A DNA stretch of 35,062 nt from Candidatus Cryptobacteroides merdipullorum (GCA_018715685.1 DVLC01000133.1:1-35062), one strand, 5' to 3'; positions 15,862 to 22,990 are shown, numbered from the stretch's first letter. A program made the numbers and translations. The notes: generated by a model not told the origin, from the sequence alone.

Positions 15862-15899
15862 GAAAACCTGCGGCCTCGCGATCTCCGGGAAGCCGCAGG
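15862..15899 (-). terminator. Terminator of rubrerythrin
   Basis: On the minus strand CCTGCGGC (15899-15892) pairs with GCCGCAGG (15874-15867) around a 17-base loop, followed by TTTTCT. It lies 26 bases past the rubrerythrin stop codon. Confidence 0.55.
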
Positions 15900-15925
15900 A
15901 TCAACATTCCGCACTGACGGGAATA

Positions 15926-16468
15926 TCAATAATTCCTCGCGGCCAGTCTGAAATAGCTCTTGGGATGAGCGCATACGGGGCAGACCTCGGGGGCGGCGGG
16001 GCCGACCACGATATGTCCGCAGTTGCCGCATTCCCAGATGGCGTCGCCCTCGCGGGTGAACACGAGCTTGCCCTCGATGTTCTCGAGCAGTTTCTTGTAG
16101 CGGGCCTCGTGCTCCTTCTCAATGTCAGCGACCATCTCGAAAAGCGCTGCTATCTCGAGGAATCCCTCCTCCCTCGCCTCTGCGGCGAACTTGGGATACA
16201 TCTCGGTCCACTCGTAGTGCTCGCCGGCAGCCGCGTCCTTGAGATTCTCCTCCGTCCCGGGCACCGCTCCGTCGTGAAGCAGCTTGAACCAGATCTTGGC
16301 GTGCTCCTTCTCGTTATTGGCGGTAGCCTCGAAAAGCTCGCCTATCTGGACATAGCCGTCTTTCTTCGCCTTGGATGCATAATATGTGTACTTGTTGCGT
16401 GCCTCGCTCTCGCCAGCATACGCAGCGGCGAGGTTGGCCTCCGTCTTCGTGCCTTTAAGTGATTTCAT
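15926..16468 (-). CDS. rbr: Rubrerythrin
   Basis: A 180-residue non-haem iron peroxidase that reduces hydrogen peroxide in the cytoplasm of anaerobes. The N-terminal ferritin-like domain carries the diiron ligands in two repeats ([14 protein letters not shown]...[10 protein letters not shown] and [25 protein letters not shown]). The C-terminal rubredoxin domain has both iron-binding CxxC pairs (ECGNCGH and VCPVCAHP). The length is slightly short but complete. A TATATTTG box lies upstream and a terminator downstream, so it appears to be a single-gene unit. No regulator of oxidative stress is adjacent. Confidence 0.95.
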   Translation of the reverse strand: MKSLKGTKTEANLAAAYAGESEARNKYTYYASKAKKDGYVQIGELFEATANNEKEHAKIWFKLLHDGAVPGTEENLKDAAAGEHYEWTEMYPKFAAEAREEGFLEIAALFEMVADIEKEHEARYKKLLENIEGKLVFTREGDAIWECGNCGHIVVGPAAPEVCPVCAHPKSYFRLAARNY

Positions 16469-16491
16469 AATTGCTTGGATTTACAGACTTA

Positions 16492-16499
16492 CAAATATA
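16492..16499 (-). promoter_or_regulatory. -7 box of rubrerythrin
   Basis: TATATTTG on the minus strand, 23 bases upstream of the rbr start. It lies back to back with the divergent box at 16513-16520. Confidence 0.5.
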
Positions 16500-16512
16500 A
16501 CATTAATTTTCA

Positions 16513-16520
16513 TAAATTTG
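16513..16520 (+). promoter_or_regulatory. -7 box of the small unknown gene
   Basis: TAAATTTG on the plus strand, 26 bases upstream of the ATG at 16547. A good ribosome site, AAAGGAG (16537-16543), precedes that ATG. The ORF-track start at 16475 lies upstream of this box and is therefore unlikely. Confidence 0.5.
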
Positions 16521-16546
16521 CATCAAATCGAAACATAAAGGAGACC

Positions 16547-16924
16547 ATGGCCGACAATTATCTGGAAAAGAAATATGAACAGCTTCGACAGGGCCGTCCG
16601 GTCATCCGGAAGGTCAACCCCTCGCTGGATTCGCTTCTGACGGCGGCCGCCTCAAGCGCGCAGGAGGATCCGTCGTACACTGTCGGAGCAGCGCAGCTCA
16701 AGGCTGCCGCATCGTCGGCTCGGCGGCTCGGAATAGAGTTCTCCGAAGCCATCTCCGGCACGGAACCGGCGGTGATGGAAATACGCTGCGCCGGCATGTT
16801 CGAACTCGGGCAGGTGCTCACCGCCTTCAGGCTCAAGCTCGCCGAACTGCACCTGCACGCGGAAACTCACCCGCTCGCAGACGGAGCAGGCGTGCGCCTT
16901 AAAGTATTCCGTCCGGCAAAATGA
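16547..16924 (+). CDS. Conserved-looking small protein of unknown function
   Basis: 125 residues starting MADNYLEKKYEQLRQGRPVIRKVNPSLDSLL. I have the impression of Bacteroidetes proteins with this MADNYLEKK opening but no function is known to me. The middle is alanine-rich and helical, and the C-terminal half (AVMEIRCAGMFELGQVLTAFRLKLAELHLHAETHP) looks like a small alpha/beta domain. No signal peptide or membrane segment. The start is chosen by the ribosome-binding site and promoter box. Its TGA stop abuts the TCA (reverse stop) of the convergent aminotransferase with no gap. Confidence 0.7.
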   Translation: MADNYLEKKYEQLRQGRPVIRKVNPSLDSLLTAAASSAQEDPSYTVGAAQLKAAASSARRLGIEFSEAISGTEPAVMEIRCAGMFELGQVLTAFRLKLAELHLHAETHPLADGAGVRLKVFRPAK

Positions 16925-18118
16925 TCAGCAGCGGCCCGGGTACGATTCGAGAGCCATGGAGAGTATGGTCATGCACCTTTCCAGATCCTCACGGCACAGC
17001 ACATAGGCCATTCTGACCTCCTGCTTCCCCTCACCCTCTTCGGTGTAGAAGCCGGAACCGGGGGCCATCATTATCGTCTCGCCGTCCAGATTGAAATCCC
17101 GGAGGCACCACAGGCAGAATTTCTCCGCGTCGTCCACAGGAAGGCGGACCATGGTGTAGAAAGCGCCCATGGGCATGGGAGCGAACACGCCGGGAATATG
17201 GTTCAGAGCGTCGATCATATAGTTACGCCTGGCGAGATATTCGTCATAGACACCCTTCATGTACTCTTTTCCCACATCCATAGAGGCTTCCGCGACTATC
17301 TGGCCGAGCAGCGGCGGTGACAGACGGGCCTGGCAGAACTTCATCACTGCCTCATGCACCTTTCTGTTCTTCGTGCAGAGGCATCCTATCCTGACGCCGC
17401 ATTCCGAATACCTCTTGGAAACGGAGTCGAAGAGCACCACGTTCTCCTCGATTCCTTCAAGGTGCATAGCCGACACATACGGCCTGCCGGTGTAGATGAA
17501 CTCCCGGTAGACCTCGTCGCTGAACAGGAAAAGATCGTGTTTCCTGACGATGTCGCGGAACCGCTCCATCTCTTCGCGGGTGTAGAGGTAGCCGGTGGGA
17601 TTGTTGGGGTTGCAAATCAATATCGCCTTGGTTCTCGGCGTGATACATTTCTCGAACTCCTCTACGGAGGGCAGCCTGAAGCCGTCCTCGATATGCGTCC
17701 TGACACTGCGGATGACAGCCCCCACCGAGATGGCGAACGCCATGTAGTTTGCGTAGAAGGGGTCGGTGACAATGACTTCGTCACCGGGACTCAGGCAGGC
17801 CAGAAAAGCGAAAAGCACCGCCTCGGAACCGCCCGCCGTGATTATTATGTCTTCAGGCGAAAGGTAGATGCCGTACTGCGCATAATAGCCGACCATCTTG
17901 GTGCGCAGCGAAAGACAGCCGTCGGAAGGGCTGTATTCGAGTATTTCCCTGTCGACATGCTTAAGGGCATCGAGTCCGCAGCGCGGGGTTCTGATGTCGG
18001 GCTGCCCTATGTTGAGATGGTAGACCTTGATTCCGTTGCGCTTCGCCTCGTCGGCATACGGGGCTAGCTTGCGTATGGGTGAAAACGGCATCGCGGCCGC
18101 TCTTTGAGATATATCCAT
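16925..18118 (-). CDS. Class I PLP-dependent aminotransferase
   Basis: 397 residues of the aspartate/aromatic aminotransferase fold-type I family. Visible sites: the N-terminal PFSPIRKLAPYADEAKRNGIKVYHLNIGQPDIRTP, AGGSEAVLFAF (cofactor phosphate), CNPNNPTGYLY (Asn), SDEVYREFIY (Asp and Tyr contacting the cofactor), SVSKRYSECGVRIGC with the Schiff-base Lys, and VRMAYV with the substrate-carboxylate Arg. The substrate cannot be assigned. I place the start at the internal MDISQR, because the ORF-track start at 18175 would put the candidate promoter box and inverted repeat inside the coding region. A paralogue lies at 23759-24982. It converges on the preceding gene with abutting stops. Confidence 0.85.
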   Translation of the reverse strand: MDISQRAAAMPFSPIRKLAPYADEAKRNGIKVYHLNIGQPDIRTPRCGLDALKHVDREILEYSPSDGCLSLRTKMVGYYAQYGIYLSPEDIIITAGGSEAVLFAFLACLSPGDEVIVTDPFYANYMAFAISVGAVIRSVRTHIEDGFRLPSVEEFEKCITPRTKAILICNPNNPTGYLYTREEMERFRDIVRKHDLFLFSDEVYREFIYTGRPYVSAMHLEGIEENVVLFDSVSKRYSECGVRIGCLCTKNRKVHEAVMKFCQARLSPPLLGQIVAEASMDVGKEYMKGVYDEYLARRNYMIDALNHIPGVFAPMPMGAFYTMVRLPVDDAEKFCLWCLRDFNLDGETIMMAPGSGFYTEEGEGKQEVRMAYVLCREDLERCMTILSMALESYPGRC

Positions 18119-18126
18119 AAAAGATA

Positions 18127-18166
18127 AACTGTAGAATTCCGGATAAAGATACGAAATTCTACAGTT
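18127..18166 (-). promoter_or_regulatory. 12-bp inverted repeat around the aminotransferase -7 box (operator candidate)
   Basis: AACTGTAGAATT (18127-18138) and AATTCTACAGTT (18155-18166) are perfect inverted repeats separated by 16 bases. The spacer holds, on the minus strand, TATCTTTA, one base off TAnnTTTG. The half-sites therefore flank the presumed promoter, about 1.5 to 3 helical turns apart, as expected for a repressor site. The right arm would lie upstream of the transcript start, which argues against a simple RNA hairpin. Confidence 0.5.
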
Positions 18167-18175
18167 CATTGTCAA

Positions 18176-18679
18176 TTATTTCATCGCCGAGCTTACAAGA
18201 GCCTCGAAATCCCCTCGGCTCATGCGGCCGTCGATATATATGAACGTCGTCTCGCCGGGAGAGTCCACATGGAGAAGAAAGCCGTTCAGCATGTCGGTGT
18301 CCCGCCTGTCCGGATCGGTGTACATGCTCACCTTCTCCTCCTCGTCGACCGCCTCCATCAGGAGTTCGAAAGTCCCCTTTCCGACAAAGGTGCGGATATC
18401 CTCCGACAGTTTCGAGTTCACTCCGGCATTGCTGCTGTCAAGTATGTACATTCCGTCCAATGACGCGATTATTGGCGCCAGATTGACCTTGTCGCCGTTA
18501 AGGTCGACAGGAATCTCGGGAAGTTCCCCTATCATGCGGAACATCGCAGGCGAGATGTAGACCGCTTCGACTCCGGGATTGCCGGAATATTTTTTGTAGA
18601 TGCCCGCCGCGTCCTGAGCCCGGGCGCCGGCCGCCGCAAGCATCAGAGCCAGGGCGGCGATGATAATTGTCTTTTTCAT
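18176..18679 (-). CDS. DUF4252-family secreted protein (second copy of operon)
   Basis: 167 residues with a clear signal peptide (MKKTIIIAALALMLAAAGARAQ) and a body of the DUF4252 type: YKKYSGNPGVEAVYISPAMFRMIG, LDGMYILDSSNAGVNSKLSEDIRTFV, and the C-terminal ETTFIYIDGRMSRGDFEALV. The family is widespread in Bacteroidetes next to ECF sigma genes and has no known biochemical role. No lipobox cysteine is present, so it is probably periplasmic or exported rather than a lipoprotein. Its start overlaps the preceding gene by ATGA. It is the last gene of the operon. Confidence 0.8.
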   Translation of the reverse strand: MKKTIIIAALALMLAAAGARAQDAAGIYKKYSGNPGVEAVYISPAMFRMIGELPEIPVDLNGDKVNLAPIIASLDGMYILDSSNAGVNSKLSEDIRTFVGKGTFELLMEAVDEEEKVSMYTDPDRRDTDMLNGFLLHVDSPGETTFIYIDGRMSRGDFEALVSSAMK

Positions 18680-19080
18680 TTTTCAGTGATTTTATCGATT
18701 ATTTCCTTTGGTTTGCCTATCGCGGGCGCCGACTCGGCGAACAGCTCGGCCCCTTTGTTCATCTTCTCCGAAATCAGGGAGAGACTTTTCTCGACTTCGG
18801 CGTATGCGAGGCGCGGATCGTCGAAGGTGTCCGCAGGGGCGCCATGACCGCCTAGCGTCAGCACTCCCAGTACGACCGTAGCCGCTGCTCCCGCGAGCGA
18901 AATCATGACCGTCCGAAGCCCGAAGCCGGAGTTCTTGCGGACGGAATCCTCGGCAGCCAGTCCGGCGATTCCGGCTTCCAGCCTGTCCGAAAAGCCTTCC
19001 GGCACTTTTATCGAGCCGTCTCCGGATATTCTTTCGAGCTCCTCGAAGCTCATCCGTTCCATGTCTTCAATCTTCTTCAT
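18676..19080 (-). CDS. Putative membrane anti-sigma factor
   Basis: 134 residues with one membrane segment (about 56-77, TVMISLAGAAATVVLGVLTLGG). The N-terminal cytoplasmic part of about 55 residues (ERMSFEELERISGDGSIKVPEGFSDRLEAGIAGLA) would contact the sigma factor. The C-terminal periplasmic part contains DDPRLAYAEVEKSLSLISEKMNKGAELFAES. There is no His/Cys zinc motif, so it is not a ZAS-type anti-sigma. The assignment rests on topology and on its four-base overlap with the sigma gene upstream and the DUF4252 gene downstream, not on recognised homology. Confidence 0.6.
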   Translation of the reverse strand: MKKIEDMERMSFEELERISGDGSIKVPEGFSDRLEAGIAGLAAEDSVRKNSGFGLRTVMISLAGAAATVVLGVLTLGGHGAPADTFDDPRLAYAEVEKSLSLISEKMNKGAELFAESAPAIGKPKEIIDKITEK

Positions 19081-19565
19081 AACGATATAGCCTTTCTTAT
19101 TTTTCTTCTGGCATTGCTGAGCTGCACTCTCAGTGTCAGCCCGCTCCTGCCTGTCAGTGATGATATCTCTCCATAGCTCATACCATCAAGCACCCTCATC
19201 TTCAGGACTTCCCTCTCCCCTTCCGACAATTCCCCGGCCGCTTTCATTATGCAGAGCATCCTTTCCCTGGAGATGACATCCGTATCCGCAGAGCCGTCGG
19301 CGGCAATGTTTTCATCCATTTCTTCCGTCCTTCCCGACGCGGCGGCGGCCCGCATGCGGTCAATGCAGATATTGCGCAGCATGGTGATGCAGTACGCCTT
19401 GGGATTGCGCACGGAGTCAAGAGAGTCCCTCGAACTCCAGAGACGCACGAACAGATCCTGAACCGCATCTTCGGCATCGGCGCCGGATTCCAGCATGTAG
19501 AAGGCGACCCTGTACAGCGGTTCCCCGAGCGGCAGATACTTCTCCTTGAATTCCCCGGCGGTCAT
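19077..19565 (-). CDS. ECF-type RNA polymerase sigma factor
   Basis: 162 residues. Region 2 is seen in LYRVAFYMLESGADAEDAVQDLFVRLWSSRDSLDSVRNPKAYCITMLRNICIDRMR (about 16-75). Region 4 is seen in LSEGEREVLKMRVLDGMSYGEISSLTGRSGLTLRVQLSNARRKIRKAI (about 113-160), a helix-turn-helix that reads the -35 element. The linker is short, typical of ECF factors. It lies between a DUF4252 gene five bases upstream and a membrane protein that overlaps its stop by four bases. An AAC-N16-CGTC pattern upstream of the operon suggests autoregulation. Confidence 0.92.
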   Translation of the reverse strand: MTAGEFKEKYLPLGEPLYRVAFYMLESGADAEDAVQDLFVRLWSSRDSLDSVRNPKAYCITMLRNICIDRMRAAAASGRTEEMDENIAADGSADTDVISRERMLCIMKAAGELSEGEREVLKMRVLDGMSYGEISSLTGRSGLTLRVQLSNARRKIRKAISL

Positions 19566-19569
19566 CTGA

Positions 19570-20091
19570 CTACATGTCTTTCAGCAGTTCCGCGACGGCT
19601 TCCATGGAAATTCTTCCGAACACGCAAACGAGCGCGCAGTCGTCGGGAGTGAATATCACCAGGTCGCGCATATCGCCTTTCTTCTCGTCGGGAGTCCCGT
19701 AGATGCTGACCGAAGAGCCGCCGTCATTCACCGACATCAGCAGATCACTGTTCTTCAGAGCGGAGGATATCCTGTCATTGAACAGTCCGCGCTCGCGCTC
19801 AGATCCGTCTTCATATTCGACTACCACGAGCCGGCGGACGCCGTTCATGACTTTGAGGGCCTGTCTGAATTCAGGATCGCCGCCAGCCTCGGACAGACCC
19901 GCCGCGGAACGCATGAGCCAGACTCCGAACCTGCCTATCTTCACGACTTCGAAGCCTTCGGTGCCGCGGAAGCCGTTCACTATGTTTACGAGTCTCTGCT
20001 CCGGAACCGACCTTGCCGCAGCCTCGGGAGCCTGGCCGGCCAAGGCGGCGAGCGACAATAATAATAGTAGTATTCTCTTCATAAGCATCAT
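19570..20091 (-). CDS. DUF4252-family secreted protein (first gene of ECF operon)
   Basis: 173 residues with a signal peptide (MKRILLLLLSLAALAGQAPEAAA). The body has the DUF4252 layout: VNIVNGFRGTEGFEVVKIGRFGVWLMR, MNGVRRLVVVEYEDGSERERGLFNDRIS, LLMSVNDGGSSVSIYGTPDEKKGDMRDLVIFTPDDCALVCVFGRISMEAVAELL. It differs enough from the other DUF4252 gene in the operon that this is an old duplication or separate subfamily. The listed start reads MMLMKRIL; the Met at 20082 gives a more typical signal peptide and may be the true start. Confidence 0.8.
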   Translation of the reverse strand: MMLMKRILLLLLSLAALAGQAPEAAARSVPEQRLVNIVNGFRGTEGFEVVKIGRFGVWLMRSAAGLSEAGGDPEFRQALKVMNGVRRLVVVEYEDGSERERGLFNDRISSALKNSDLLMSVNDGGSSVSIYGTPDEKKGDMRDLVIFTPDDCALVCVFGRISMEAVAELLKDM

Positions 20092-20124
20092 GGCGCGTGT
20101 TTTTCAGTCGCGCCTCACATAAAA

Positions 20125-20147
20125 GACGGATGAATATCGGAAATGTT
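20125..20147 (-). promoter_or_regulatory. Candidate ECF-type promoter of the sigma/DUF4252 operon
   Basis: On the minus strand TTAAC (ending in AAC, 20147-20145), 16 bases, CGTC (20128-20125). AAC in the -35 and CGTC in the -10 with 16-17 bases between them is a common pattern for ECF sigma factors. It ends 33 bases upstream of the first start codon. No TAnnTTTG box competes nearby. Short motifs like this can arise by chance. Confidence 0.35.
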
Positions 20148-20161
20148 AAGAAAAAATTCGC

Positions 20162-20184
20162 TGCGATAAGGAACATTTATCGCA
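20162..20184. promoter_or_regulatory. LysR-type T-N11-A dyad
   Basis: TGCGATAA and TTATCGCA are perfect inverted repeats separated by seven bases. The centre TAAGGAACATTTA fits the LysR-type T-N11-A box. It sits between the divergent ECF operon and the lysR gene, directly upstream of the lysR -33 element, as expected for an autoregulatory binding site. Confidence 0.55.
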
Positions 20185-20190
20185 AAAAGG

Positions 20191-20221
20191 TTGGCATATC
20201 GGAAATAAAGGGATAAATTTG
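20191..20221 (+). promoter_or_regulatory. Promoter of lysR / transporter
   Basis: GTTG near 20190-20193, 20 bases, then TAAATTTG (20214-20221). This fits the Bacteroides consensus with one mismatch in the -33 element. It is 31 bases upstream of the GTG start of the regulator and abuts the T-N11-A dyad. Confidence 0.55.
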
Positions 20222-20252
20222 CGGCCCGTTAACGCTTGACTGGAAGCATACA

Positions 20253-21158
20253 GTGGAACTCAGACAATTGTACTACTTCGTCAAGGTCGCGGAGACCTTG
20301 AATTTCTCGGAGGCGGCCCGGTCCCTCTTCGTGACCCAGAGCACGCTCTCACAGCAGGTGAAGCAGCTGGAGGAGGAGTTCGGCACTGCACTGTTCGAGA
20401 GGGATTCGCATTCCGTGTCGCTGACGGAGAACGGATCCAGGCTGCTTCCGCTCGCGAAGCGCACCCTCCAGGACGCCAGGGACTGCATCAACCAGATAAA
20501 GGATCTGCAGGAAATGGTCTCGGGAGAGCTTATCGTGGGAGTGACCTACTCCTTCTGCCCCGTGCTGACCGAAACCGTCAAGAACTTCATCGACGCCTAT
20601 CCCGGAGTCAAGCTCAGGATAGTCAGCAAGTCCAGCGAGGAACTGATATCCATGCTGCGCAAGCGTGAGGTCGACTTCGTGCTCGCGTTCAAGCCGAACG
20701 AAAGCTACGACGACATCGAATCGCAGATACTCTTCGACGACAGGCTGTCCGTAATCCTGAGGAACGACCATCCCCTCGCCGGCAGAAGCAGTCTCCGCAT
20801 GGAAGATCTCCAGAGGCAGAAGATCGCGCTTCCCGCGAAAGGACTCCAGGCGCGCAACGCCCTTGACAAATCCATCGACATAGCCGGGCAGAATCTGAAC
20901 ATCTGCATCGAGCTCAACGAGATAAACATACTTCTGGACATAGTGCAGAGCAGCCACGTACTCACAATCCTGTCGGAGGCCACCATCTACCATCACAAGG
21001 ACAGGCTCAAGGCGATTCCGCTCGAGATTCCGCAAAACCAGATGGAAGGATGCATCCACGTGCTCAGGAAAGCCTACCGGAAACGCTCCGCGGAGGCGTT
21101 CGTCAGGCTTCTGCGCGAATCCAACGAAATAATGGAAAGAATACACAGATGGCTCTAA
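20253..21158 (+). CDS. LysR-family transcriptional regulator
   Basis: 301 residues with the usual LysR arrangement. The N-terminal winged helix-turn-helix is MELRQLYYFVKVAETLNFSEAARSLFVTQSTLSQQVKQLEEEFGTALFERDSHSVSLTENG (1-61), followed by a linker helix and an effector domain from about 92 (GELIVGVTYSFCPVLTETVKNFIDAYPGVKLRIV). The start is GTG; no ATG is available at the family's normal N-terminus. The next gene, a transporter, begins 10 bases after its stop, so the pair is one unit and the regulator probably responds to the transported compound. The inducer is unknown. Confidence 0.93.
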   Translation: MELRQLYYFVKVAETLNFSEAARSLFVTQSTLSQQVKQLEEEFGTALFERDSHSVSLTENGSRLLPLAKRTLQDARDCINQIKDLQEMVSGELIVGVTYSFCPVLTETVKNFIDAYPGVKLRIVSKSSEELISMLRKREVDFVLAFKPNESYDDIESQILFDDRLSVILRNDHPLAGRSSLRMEDLQRQKIALPAKGLQARNALDKSIDIAGQNLNICIELNEINILLDIVQSSHVLTILSEATIYHHKDRLKAIPLEIPQNQMEGCIHVLRKAYRKRSAEAFVRLLRESNEIMERIHRWL

Positions 21159-21168
21159 TCAAAAAATC

Positions 21169-22629
21169 ATGAATTTTCTGAACACTCTATTCAACGGCAC
21201 CGAAGGTGTCTGGAGCGGTGGCATCGCCCACTCCATCATAATCCTCGCCCTCGTGATAGCGCTCGGCAAGATTATGGGTAAGATCAAAATCGCAGGGATA
21301 AGCTTCGGAGTGACCTGGATCCTGTTCATAGGAATCGCCTTCAGTCATTTCGGAATGACTCTCGACCCCAACCTGCTGCAGTTCCTCAAGGAATTCGGAC
21401 TCATCCTGTTCGTATACAGCATAGGTCTTCAGGTGGGTCCCGGCTTCTTCTCAAGCCTCAAGAGCGGCGGAATCGGCCTGAACATGCTCGCGTTCCTCGT
21501 GGTGATTCTCGGCGTGGGCATAACGATAGCCCTGCACTTCATCACCGGACAGCCCATCACGACCATGACCGGAATCATGTCCGGAGCGGTGACCAACACC
21601 CCGGGTCTCGGCGCAGCGCAGCAGGCATATTCCGACATTTACCATACGGGTGCTCCCGACATAGCCCTCGGCTACGCGGTGGCTTATCCCCTTGGTGTAA
21701 TCGGATGCATCCTGAGCTTCGTGGTGCTCAAGGCCTGCTTCTACAAGAAGCCTCTCCCCGTGAAGAAGCCCAAGGACATCGAGGACAAGAAGATCGAAAT
21801 CCCCGATATCGAGAAGGCCGACCACCTGAGCGACAGCAAGTATATCTCCCGCCGCATCATCATATCCAAGCGCAAGCTCAACGGAATGGTGCTCGGCAAA
21901 CTTGAGTTCGAAAAGGTGCTCGGAGCCACGGTGACCCGCATCCGCAGGGCAGGTATCGAACTCAAGGCCACCCCGGAGATACGGCTCCAGTACGGAGACC
22001 AGGTGACCGTGGTCGGAAGCGAGCAGAGCATAGCCGCGGTGGAGAAGGTGCTCGGCAATTCACGCAAGCGTCTCGACGACCCCAACCTCGTGCCCATCTT
22101 CATGGGAATTGCGCTCGGCTGCATACTCGGAAGCATACCCATCATGTTCCCCGGCATCCCCCAGCCCGTTAAGCTCGGTCTCGCCGGCGGACCTCTGGTT
22201 GTCAGCCTGCTTATCAGCCATTTCGGCCCCCAGTTCAAGGTGGTGACATACACGACCGCCAGCGCCAATCTGATGCTGCGCGAGATAGGCATCGCCATCT
22301 TCCTCGCCTGCGTAGGACTTGAGGCAGGAAACGGTTTCGTGGACACCATAGTCCATCAGGGCGGCTATGTCTGGATAGGCTACGGCGCCATCATAACCGT
22401 GGTGCCCATGATTGTGGCCGGCCTCGTGGGCAGATTCGCTATGAAGCTCGACTACAACACTCTGATCGGCGTGCTCGCAGGCTCATGCACCAATCCGCCC
22501 GCACTCGCCTACGCCGGAGAGCAGGACAAGAACAGCGACCACTCGGCCGTGGGTTACGCCACCGTCTACCCTCTGACCATGTTCTTCAGGGTGCTGCTCG
22601 CGCAGATGCTGATACTGTTCTTTATCTGA
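21169..22629 (+). CDS. AspT/YidE-type putative transporter
   Basis: 486 residues with about ten membrane helices in two homologous halves (SIIILALVIALGKIMGKIKIAGISFGVTWIL and NLVPIFMGIALGCILGSIPIMFPG). Each half contains a re-entrant-like GA.TNTPGLGAA or GSCTNPPALAYA motif, characteristic of the aspartate:alanine exchanger family. The central cytoplasmic loop has one TrkA-C/RCK_C domain (ISKRKLNGMVLGKLEFEKVLGATVTRIRRAG...YGDQVTVVGSEQSI). Many relatives are about 550 residues with two such domains, so this is the shorter single-domain form. The substrate is not known; an anionic amino acid or small organic acid is plausible. Confidence 0.85.
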   Translation: MNFLNTLFNGTEGVWSGGIAHSIIILALVIALGKIMGKIKIAGISFGVTWILFIGIAFSHFGMTLDPNLLQFLKEFGLILFVYSIGLQVGPGFFSSLKSGGIGLNMLAFLVVILGVGITIALHFITGQPITTMTGIMSGAVTNTPGLGAAQQAYSDIYHTGAPDIALGYAVAYPLGVIGCILSFVVLKACFYKKPLPVKKPKDIEDKKIEIPDIEKADHLSDSKYISRRIIISKRKLNGMVLGKLEFEKVLGATVTRIRRAGIELKATPEIRLQYGDQVTVVGSEQSIAAVEKVLGNSRKRLDDPNLVPIFMGIALGCILGSIPIMFPGIPQPVKLGLAGGPLVVSLLISHFGPQFKVVTYTTASANLMLREIGIAIFLACVGLEAGNGFVDTIVHQGGYVWIGYGAIITVVPMIVAGLVGRFAMKLDYNTLIGVLAGSCTNPPALAYAGEQDKNSDHSAVGYATVYPLTMFFRVLLAQMLILFFI

Positions 22630-22704
22630 TAGCGGCATTCGCTTTTTCCGATAGGACTATAGATTTCGCTTAAGGCGGCAATCGGAACAAAGCGTAGCTA
22701 AAGC

Positions 22705-22735
22705 TTGGCGGCATGCGGGGCGGTTCGTACCTTTG
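22705..22735 (+). promoter_or_regulatory. Promoter of the 50-residue membrane protein
   Basis: TTG (22705-22707), 20 bases, TACCTTTG (22728-22735). This is close to the Bacteroides consensus. It gives a leader of about 20 bases to the ATG at 22763 and rules out the longer ORF-track start at 22733, which overlaps the box. Confidence 0.6.
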
Positions 22736-22762
22736 CAAGGTCAAACAAACCTTATAGAAGAC

Positions 22763-22915
22763 ATGTACGCACTTTACATCATCGCCTTTGTAGCCGTTGC
22801 GGCTCTTGCCTACAGATTTTCCGAAACTCTCAAGGCCCGTCGCGCGGTAGTCCACGCGGAGAACGAGACCAAGCTTGAGAAGGCTCTTGACAAGTACAGA
22901 GAAATCGACGATTAA
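22763..22915 (+). CDS. Small single-pass membrane protein (50 aa)
   Basis: MYALYIIAFVAVAALAYRFSETLKARRAVVHAENETKLEKALDKYREIDD: one membrane helix (about 3-19) and a highly charged amphipathic cytoplasmic tail that could form a coiled coil. No family is recognised. It is below the usual gene-calling size, but it has its own consensus-like promoter and an intrinsic terminator, and so looks like a real independent unit. It may be an accessory subunit or a small regulator of a membrane complex; the sequence does not tell. Confidence 0.65.
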   Translation: MYALYIIAFVAVAALAYRFSETLKARRAVVHAENETKLEKALDKYREIDD

Positions 22916-22940
22916 TCGGATATCCGATCAGACCATATTG

Positions 22941-22973
22941 AGGTGGGCGACTACAAGGCCGTCCACCTTTTTT
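22941..22973 (+). terminator. Terminator after the 50-residue protein
   Basis: AGGTGGGCG pairs with CGTCCACCT (one G-U) around a 10-base loop and is followed by a run of T, 25 bases past the stop codon. Confidence 0.75.
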
Positions 22974-22990
22974 ATGAAAGGACTTCTTGC

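Noticed and set aside
16475-16546. N-terminal extension of the small unknown protein
   Set aside because: It includes the candidate -7 box and the ribosome-binding site of the ATG at 16547.
18119-18175. N-terminal extension of the first aminotransferase
   Set aside because: These codons overlap the inverted repeat and promoter box and do not resemble the family N-terminus.
22631-22648. AGCG-GCATT-CGCTTTTT hairpin after the AspT-like gene
   Set aside because: The stem has only four pairs; too weak to list as a terminator, though the T-run is suggestive.
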